Shown one piece after another: positions 51,420 through 56,651 of a stretch of 56,651 nt of DNA. A program made the translations under genes and the position numbers. Below the pieces are notes generated by a model. It worked only from the letters and a program-made list of their open reading frames with translations, was not told the DNA's origin and searched no databases. Numbering within the stretch: position 1 is the first letter of the stretch; every line of letters begins with the position of its first letter. The DNA is from Acidimicrobiaceae bacterium. Its GTDB lineage: Bacteria; Actinomycetota; Acidimicrobiia; Acidimicrobiales; Aldehydirespiratoraceae. The DNA lies in contig VXTM01000041.1 in the NCBI GenBank assembly GCA_009837445.1, positions 1 to 56,651 on the forward strand, read 5' to 3'.

Positions 51420-52613
51420 GTGAGCGAGCAGGACGATTTTGGAGAGCCGGACGCCGCTGGCGGCGACATGCTCGCCGACGACGCGGGCGTGGTTGCGGGA
51501 CGATCAGTGTTCGGTGACGACTCCGGCGAGCCCGACTGGATGGAGCCCGAGCCCACCGGTCCTTCGCCGGCGACGTCGTCGGAGCCTCGGCTCCAGGAGG
51601 CCGACCCCCAGGAGATGGGCGTCTGGACCGATCACACCACCGCGCCCCAGTGGGACGAGCCCGAGGAGGTCCTGCCGCCGATCGAGCCGCAGGAGCCGGT
51701 GGGGTCGTCCATGGGGAACGAGGACTTCTTCGGCTACGAGGACCAGTACGCAGGGATGACCGGCGCGGGTGCGGCCCCCGTAGCCGCGGCCGAGCGCGAC
51801 ATGCCGATGGCGGTACTAGTCGGGGTCGTGCTGTCAGCCGTGATCCTGGTGGCCATGCAGGTGGGCCCCGCCTGGGCGCTCGTCGTGGCCACGATCGTGC
51901 TCGGACTGGCGGCGGTGGAACTCCTAAGCGCGGTGAGGGTCGCCGGCTACCAGCCGGCGGTGGTGCTGGGATTGGCCGGGGTGGTCATGATGCCGCTCGC
52001 GGCGTACTGGCGTGGGATGGACGCCATCGTCGTCGTGATGGTGCTGATGGTCGTGTTCGGCGCGCTCTGGTACCTGACCGGGGCCGGTGTCGAAGGCCCG
52101 GTGCGAGGCCTGGCGGTGACCGTCCTCGCGGTGGCCTACATCGGTGTTCTCGGCGCGCACGCCGCCCTGCTGCTCAAGGTCCCCACCCACGGAACCGGGC
52201 TGCTCACAACCGCGATCGTGCTGACCGTGGCCCACGACGTGAGCGCGATGGCGGTGGGACGGGCCGCCGGCCGAACGCCGCTGTCGCGTGCCAGCCCAAA
52301 CAAGACGCTGGAGGGGCTCGTAGGCGGCATGGTCGTCACCGTCGGGGTCGGCGTGATCATGGGACTGGTGGGAATGCCGGCACCGGTGGCGGCGGAGCCC
52401 GGGAGCGCCTGGGTGGCGATCATCATGGCCGTGGTGGTTGCGGTGGCCGCGCCCATCGGGGATCTGGCCGAGTCGATGCTCAAGCGCGACCTCAACATCA
52501 AGGACATGGGCTCCATCCTCCCGGGCCACGGCGGGATCCTCGACCGGTTCGACGCGTTGCTGTTCGTGCTGCCCGCCACCTACTACGTGGCCATCATGAC
52601 GGACCTCATCTAA
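51420..52613 (+). CDS. cdsA: Phosphatidate cytidylyltransferase with acidic N-terminal domain
   Basis: A 397-aa membrane enzyme making CDP-diacylglycerol from CTP and phosphatidate. The first 130 residues are soluble and very acidic (Asp/Glu/Pro/Gly), unlike the core. About eight helices follow, from [19 protein letters not shown]. The C-terminal signature region reads [15 protein letters not shown], then [37 protein letters not shown], the CDP-alcohol/CdsA motif with S-x27-K-R-x3-KD spacing. GTG start with GGAAGGAG upstream. Next gene after frr in the common actinobacterial order. Confidence 0.93.
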   Translation: MSEQDDFGEPDAAGGDMLADDAGVVAGRSVFGDDSGEPDWMEPEPTGPSPATSSEPRLQEADPQEMGVWTDHTTAPQWDEPEEVLPPIEPQEPVGSSMGNEDFFGYEDQYAGMTGAGAAPVAAAERDMPMAVLVGVVLSAVILVAMQVGPAWALVVATIVLGLAAVELLSAVRVAGYQPAVVLGLAGVVMMPLAAYWRGMDAIVVVMVLMVVFGALWYLTGAGVEGPVRGLAVTVLAVAYIGVLGAHAALLLKVPTHGTGLLTTAIVLTVAHDVSAMAVGRAAGRTPLSRASPNKTLEGLVGGMVVTVGVGVIMGLVGMPAPVAAEPGSAWVAIIMAVVVAVAAPIGDLAESMLKRDLNIKDMGSILPGHGGILDRFDALLFVLPATYYVAIMTDLI

Positions 52614-52666
52614 GAGGCCGAGCGGGTGAGTTGAGTACTCCGTCTCGGCGTCCGGGGTGAACTGAC

Positions 52667-53830
52667 TTGAGTTCTTCCTCGGTGGCCGTCCTGGGCTCGA
52701 CCGGATCGATCGGGACCCAGACACTCGACATCATCGGGGCGAGGCCCGACCGTTACCGGGTGGCGGCGCTGGGCGCGGCCCGCTCCGTCGACATGCTGGC
52801 CGAGCAGGCTCAGCGCTTCCGGCCGCCGGTCGTCGCGCTGGCCGATGCGTCCGGCGCGGCGGAGCTGGCCGAGCGGCTGCCGGAAGGGACCGAGCTGCTC
52901 GCCGGCGACGATGCCATGGCTGCCGCGGCCCGCGAGGCCGACACCGTCATCAACGGAGTAGTCGGGTTCGCAGGACTGCCGGTGACGCTGGCGGCCCTGG
53001 AGGCGGGCCGGCGGCTCGGGCTGGCCAACAAGGAGTCGCTGATCGCGGCCGGTCCGGTGGTTCAACGGGCCCGCGCCACGCCGGGAGCCGAGATCATCCC
53101 CGTGGACTCCGAGCACTGCGCGGTGCACCAGTGCCTCCGGGCCAACGACCATCGCGAGCGGGTGTCGTCCGTCGTGCTGACCGCCAGCGGCGGACCCTTC
53201 CGGGGCCGCAGCCTCGAAGAACTGGAGGCGGTGACCATCGCCGACGCCCTGGCCCATCCGACCTGGCAGATGGGGCCCAAGATCACCATCGACTCCAGCA
53301 CGCTGATGAACAAGGGTCTCGAGGTCATCGAGGCCCACGAGCTCTTCGGAGTCGCCTACGACCAGATCGAGGTCGTCGTCCACCCCCAGTCCATCGTCCA
53401 CTCCATGGTCACCTACTGCGACGGGGCGACGGTGGCGCAGCTCTCGAAACCGGACATGCGGCTCTGCATCGGCTACGCGCTCGCCTATCCAGACCGCCTC
53501 GACCTGGCCTACGGCGCCATCGACTGGTCCGAGCTCGACCGCCTGGACTTCGAGCAGCCGGACCGGGCCGCCTTCGCCTGCATCGACCTCGCTTATGAGG
53601 CCGGGCGGGCCTCTGAGACCGCGCCGGCCTGGCTCAACGCCGCCAACGAGGTCGCCGTGCAGGCCTTCCTCGACGGGCGGATCCGCTGGGTGGACATCGC
53701 CCGCGTGCTGGAGGAGGCCCTGGGACTGTGGCCCGGCGACCGGGCCGACGGCACCGAAGCGGTGCTGGCCGCCGACGGCCACGCCCGCCGGGTGGCGGCC
53801 GGGCTGGTGTCAGGACGCGACGCGGCTTGA
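52667..53830 (+). CDS. dxr: 1-deoxy-D-xylulose 5-phosphate reductoisomerase
   Basis: A 387-aa NADPH enzyme of the MEP isoprenoid route. VAVLGSTGSIGTQTLDII binds NADPH; VVGFAGLPVTLAALEAG, LANKESLIAAG, PVDSEHCAVHQCL (metal-binding Glu), TASGGPFR, PTWQMGPKITIDSSTLMNKG and LEVIEAHELF follow. It converts DXP to MEP and is the target of fosmidomycin. The TTG at 52667 is the best start because the NADPH motif begins soon after; a GTG at 52682 is possible. Its TGA overlaps the rseP ATG by one base. Confidence 0.93.
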   Translation: MSSSSVAVLGSTGSIGTQTLDIIGARPDRYRVAALGAARSVDMLAEQAQRFRPPVVALADASGAAELAERLPEGTELLAGDDAMAAAAREADTVINGVVGFAGLPVTLAALEAGRRLGLANKESLIAAGPVVQRARATPGAEIIPVDSEHCAVHQCLRANDHRERVSSVVLTASGGPFRGRSLEELEAVTIADALAHPTWQMGPKITIDSSTLMNKGLEVIEAHELFGVAYDQIEVVVHPQSIVHSMVTYCDGATVAQLSKPDMRLCIGYALAYPDRLDLAYGAIDWSELDRLDFEQPDRAAFACIDLAYEAGRASETAPAWLNAANEVAVQAFLDGRIRWVDIARVLEEALGLWPGDRADGTEAVLAADGHARRVAAGLVSGRDAA

Positions 53831-55308
53831 TGCGCGAACGCCTGGAGGATCACGCCGGCCTCGCCGTCCTCGTCACCCTGCTGGCCCTCATCGGGCTGCT
53901 TGCCGGCGTGAGCTGGGTGGTGATCATCCTGCTGCTGGTGGCCATGCTGTTCCTGCACGAGCTCGGCCATTACCTCACCGCCCGCATGACCGGCATGAAG
54001 GTCACCGAGTTCTTCATCGGCTTCGGCCCCCGCCTCTGGTCGTTCCGGCGGGGAGAGACCGAGTACGGCATCAAGGCCGTGTGGGTGGGCGCCTACGTGC
54101 GCATCGCCGGCATGAGCAGCCTCGAGCCGGAGGACCCCGTCGACGAGTCCCGCAGCTTCCGGCGGAAGAGCTACCCGAGGAAGCTGCTGGTGCTCACGGC
54201 GGGATCCGGCATGCACTTCGTGATCGCGCTGGTGCTGCTGTTCGTGCTCCTCATGGTCGACGGGCGCCTGTCGGTCGGCCGGGCCGAACAGCCGGAGGAG
54301 GTCGCGGAGTGGACCCTGGCCACGGTCTCGGTCGACAGCGCGGCCTCCGCCGCGGGCCTGCAGCCCGGGGACGAGCTCGTCTCGGTCAACGGTGTGGGCC
54401 GCACCACCTTCGGTGACTTCTCTCGCCAGGTCCGCCAACTGGCCGGCGAGGAAGTGGAGGTCGTCTACCTGAGGGGTGACTCGACCCACACGACCGTGAC
54501 CCGGATCGGCGAGCGCCTCACCGCCCGGGGCGCGGCCGGGATCTTGGGGCTGATCGAGGGCGACCGCATCCTCGCCGTCGCCGGTCTCCAATCCGACGGC
54601 GCCCCGACCTACGCGCAGGTGGCCGACTACGCCGGCCGGCGTCTCGGCCAGCCCATCGACATAACCATCGTCGACACTCGCACGGGCCGGCCCGTGGTGG
54701 TGGAGGGGGCCATCATCAACGAGCTGGTGGACCCCTCCAACGGCGTGATGGGCTTCTTCGGAGTGTCGGCCGACTACTACCACCCGGGCCTGGGCGTGGT
54801 CGGCGCCGCCGGCGAGTCGGTCCGGCTGCTGGCAGCCACGGTGCGTGATGTGGTCTTCGCCATCCCGACCATCGTGACCGACGGATTCGGTGGGACGCTG
54901 GACGGGCTGGGCGGCGGCGATCCGGTCGCGAGCCCGGCCCAGAGCGTCCGCGAGCTCGAAGTCCGGCGCCTCGACACGTCCCATCCGGACGAGAACCGGA
55001 TCCTGTCGATCTACGGGGTGGCCCGGATCGGCGCGGAGGCCGCGGCGGACGGAGCGTCCGACGTGCTCCTGCTGATCATGTACGTCAACGTGTTCCTCGG
55101 CGTGTTCAACCTCCTGCCGCTGCTGCCCCTCGACGGCGGCCACGTGGTGGTGGCCACCTACGAGCGGATCCGATCCATCGGGGGCCGCTCCCACCAGGTG
55201 GACGCGGCCCGGCTCCTGCCGCTCACCTACGCGGTGGTGGCGCTGCTGCTGCTGGTCGGCGGGGTGGCGCTGGTGCGAGACATCCTCGATCCGGTCAGCT
55301 TCGGCTGA
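53830..55308 (+). CDS. rseP: Site-2 protease (RseP/Rip1 type intramembrane metalloprotease)
   Basis: A 492-aa M50 protease. Helix 1 ends with the zinc motif HELGH (43-47), followed by FFIGFGPRLWSF and VWVGAYVRIAGM. Two PDZ-like segments follow (about 158-230 and 230-300; SAASAAGLQPGDELVSVNG and GLIEGDRILAVAG), and the last helices hold NLLPLLPLDGG with the third ligand Asp435. Members cleave anti-sigma factors or other membrane substrates. It is longer than mycobacterial Rip1 (about 400), due to an extra stretch between PDZ 2 and the last helices. ATG at 53830 overlaps the dxr stop. Confidence 0.92.
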   Translation: MRERLEDHAGLAVLVTLLALIGLLAGVSWVVIILLLVAMLFLHELGHYLTARMTGMKVTEFFIGFGPRLWSFRRGETEYGIKAVWVGAYVRIAGMSSLEPEDPVDESRSFRRKSYPRKLLVLTAGSGMHFVIALVLLFVLLMVDGRLSVGRAEQPEEVAEWTLATVSVDSAASAAGLQPGDELVSVNGVGRTTFGDFSRQVRQLAGEEVEVVYLRGDSTHTTVTRIGERLTARGAAGILGLIEGDRILAVAGLQSDGAPTYAQVADYAGRRLGQPIDITIVDTRTGRPVVVEGAIINELVDPSNGVMGFFGVSADYYHPGLGVVGAAGESVRLLAATVRDVVFAIPTIVTDGFGGTLDGLGGGDPVASPAQSVRELEVRRLDTSHPDENRILSIYGVARIGAEAAADGASDVLLLIMYVNVFLGVFNLLPLLPLDGGHVVVATYERIRSIGGRSHQVDAARLLPLTYAVVALLLLVGGVALVRDILDPVSFG

Positions 55309-55321
55309 GAACGTGCGCGGG

Positions 55322-55327
55322 TAGGAT
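55322..55327 (+). promoter_or_regulatory. Predicted -10 element (leaderless) for ispG
   Basis: TAGGAT, 6 bases, then GTG at 55334. The same TAGGAT hexamer precedes leuC. It would allow ispG expression independent of dxr-rseP. Confidence 0.4.
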
Positions 55328-55333
55328 CGGGGT

Positions 55334-56566
55334 GTGAAGGTAACCGCGACGTTCCCGCGGCGGGCCACACGGCAGATCATGGTCGGGACGGTTCCGGTGG
55401 GTGGCGGCGCGCCGGTCACCGTGCAGTCGATGACGGTCACCAAGACGGCCGATCACGAGGCCACCCTTCAGCAGATCTACGCGCTGGCCGCCGCGGGCGC
55501 CGACATCGTGCGATGCACCTGCAACCGGCCCGAAGCCGCTGAGGGGCTGGCCCGGATCGTGCCCCGCTCCCCGGTGCCGATCGTGGCCGACATCCACAAC
55601 AACCACCGGATGGCGCTGGCCGCTCTGGAGGCCGGTGTGCACTGCCTGCGCCTCAACCCGGGCAACATCCGCAGGCCGGAGCACATCAAGGCGGTGGCCC
55701 GGGAGTGCCGCGACCGGGGCGTGCCGATCCGCATCGGCGTCAACGGGGGATCGCTGGATCCCGACCTCTATCACCCCGAGCTGGGGGTGACCCCCGAAGC
55801 GATGGTGGAGTCCGCGATGCGGGAACTCGCCTACTTCACCGACGTCGGGTTCGACCTGGTGAAGATCTCGGTCAAGGCGTCGAGCGTCCCGCTGATGATC
55901 GAGGCCTACCGGCAGCTAGCCGACACGACCGATCATCCCCTTCACCTGGGCGTCACCGAGGCCGGGCCCCCGCCGGCCGGAACCATCAAGTCGACGGCCG
56001 GGATCGCGGCGCTGCTCGCCGAGGGCATCGGCGACACCATCCGCTACTCGCTGACGACCGACCCGGTCGAGGAGGCCCGGGCCGGCCGGAAGCTTGTGGA
56101 GGCGATGGGGCTGCGCGAGCGGCGCAACGTCGACCTGATCGCCTGTCCCAGTTGCGGTCGGGCCGAGGTGGACGTCTTCGGCGTGGCCCAGAAGGCAATG
56201 GAGGCCTTCGGTGAGCGTGAGATCCCCCTCCAGGTGGCGGTGATGGGCTGCGTGGTGAACGGTCCGGGTGAAGCCCGCGACGCCGATCTCGGCATCGCCG
56301 CCGGCAACCGTCGCGGCCACCTGTTCGTGAAGGGCGAGAACGTGGCCGTCGTCGCGGAGGACTCGATGGTTGACGCGCTGGTCGAGTGGGCCGAGTTCAT
56401 CTGCGAGCACGGCTCCGAGGCCGCGTTGGAGCGAGCCAAGAAGACGCGAGCCTCGGCTCGCCGGGCCGCCGAGGAGGATCGTCGCCGCAACCTCGACGAA
56501 CTCGGGGATGACGCCAACAACGCCGAGGCGGTGGTGGCGGGCATACGGCGCAAGAGCCGCCACTAA
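55334..56566 (+). CDS. ispG: 4-hydroxy-3-methylbut-2-enyl diphosphate synthase
   Basis: A 410-aa [4Fe-4S] enzyme of the MEP pathway, also called GcpE. VTVQSMTVTKTADHEATLQQ near the start, ADIHNNHRMALAALEAGVHC, LRLNPGNI, IRIGVNGGSLD, LGVTEAGPPPAGTIKSTAG, and the cluster ligands in IACPSCGRAEVDVF and MGCVVNGPGEA. It reduces MEcPP to HMBPP with external reductant such as flavodoxin or ferredoxin. After about residue 375 a charged Arg/Ala-rich tail extends the protein. GTG start. With dxr nearby it gives two steps of one pathway. Confidence 0.95.
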   Translation: MKVTATFPRRATRQIMVGTVPVGGGAPVTVQSMTVTKTADHEATLQQIYALAAAGADIVRCTCNRPEAAEGLARIVPRSPVPIVADIHNNHRMALAALEAGVHCLRLNPGNIRRPEHIKAVARECRDRGVPIRIGVNGGSLDPDLYHPELGVTPEAMVESAMRELAYFTDVGFDLVKISVKASSVPLMIEAYRQLADTTDHPLHLGVTEAGPPPAGTIKSTAGIAALLAEGIGDTIRYSLTTDPVEEARAGRKLVEAMGLRERRNVDLIACPSCGRAEVDVFGVAQKAMEAFGEREIPLQVAVMGCVVNGPGEARDADLGIAAGNRRGHLFVKGENVAVVAEDSMVDALVEWAEFICEHGSEAALERAKKTRASARRAAEEDRRRNLDELGDDANNAEAVVAGIRRKSRH

Positions 56567-56568
56567 GA

Positions 56569-56613
56569 GGCCCCGCGGGTAGGCGAGCGAATCCGCTTCA
56601 TACGGGCGGGGCC
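56569..56613 (+). other. Inverted repeat after ispG, possible terminator
   Basis: GGCCCCGC (56569-56576) pairs with GCGGGGCC (56606-56613) around a 29-base loop that itself holds AGCG/CGCT. It starts 2 bases after the ispG stop. There is no T-run, so termination is only a possibility. The last 38 bases of the window hold nothing I recognise. Confidence 0.4.
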
Positions 56614-56651
56614 GTGGCCCGAGCGGCCCGTGAGCGCAGCGAACAAGAGCG

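Overview
The window is a high-G+C chromosomal segment from a Gram-positive of the phylum Actinomycetota. The actinobacterial order rpsB-tsf-pyrH-frr-cdsA-dxr-rseP-ispG, KorAB-type 2-oxoacid:ferredoxin oxidoreductase, frequent GTG/TTG starts, Thr/Pro-rich secreted linkers and many apparently leaderless genes fit this. The class Acidimicrobiia is my best guess, but it is an inference. No plasmid, phage, IS or CRISPR feature was seen. Genes are packed tightly and no gene-free stretch exceeds about 205 bases.

Layout. (1) 1-92: 3' end of a 5S rRNA and the terminator of an rRNA operon. (2) 100-6883: DUF4202 protein, TPR protein, class I fructose-bisphosphate aldolase, korA-korB, and an orphan OppF-type ATPase. 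(3) 6885-13758, minus strand: a likely purine operon with a fused Fe-S/molybdenum hydroxylase of the selenium-dependent xanthine dehydrogenase family, a compact SsnA-type aminohydrolase, a luciferase-like flavin oxidoreductase, an 8-oxoguanine deaminase and a phosphoribosyltransferase. (4) 13880-21499: two paralogous membrane-anchored sulfite-oxidase-family molybdoenzymes around rsgA and an acyl-CoA ligase, then an acyl-CoA dehydrogenase divergent from the second molybdoenzyme. (5) 21558-28185: a DUF6159 membrane protein and an acyl-CoA island (crotonase, CoA ligase, 101-aa protein, rearranged CaiB/BaiF transferase, acyl-CoA carboxylase). (6) 28205-35284: serC, an aspartate aminotransferase, an S9 peptidase, a small membrane protein and a beta-propeller lipoprotein. 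(7) 35416-41902: branched-chain amino-acid locus, leuCD on the minus strand and leuB-ilvE-cimA on the plus strand, with greA between. leuB is preceded by a leader peptide rich in Leu/Val/Ile and an intrinsic terminator, which looks like an attenuator. (8) 41958-45795: four RDD membrane proteins with proline-rich tails plus a TM2-like protein. (9) 45910-56566: gltX, a degenerate LytM protein and the long rpsB-to-ispG translation/isoprenoid/lipid cluster.

How the genes fit together. CimA makes citramalate from pyruvate and acetyl-CoA. LeuCD and LeuB then give 2-oxobutyrate, the precursor of isoleucine, and IlvE performs the final transamination. An Ile-Val-Ile run in the leader upstream matches control by isoleucine supply. 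The purine operon can hydroxylate, deaminate and salvage purine bases. About a dozen genes have a TANNNT hexamer 6-8 bases before their ATG/GTG, implying widespread leaderless mRNAs; I used this to choose several starts.
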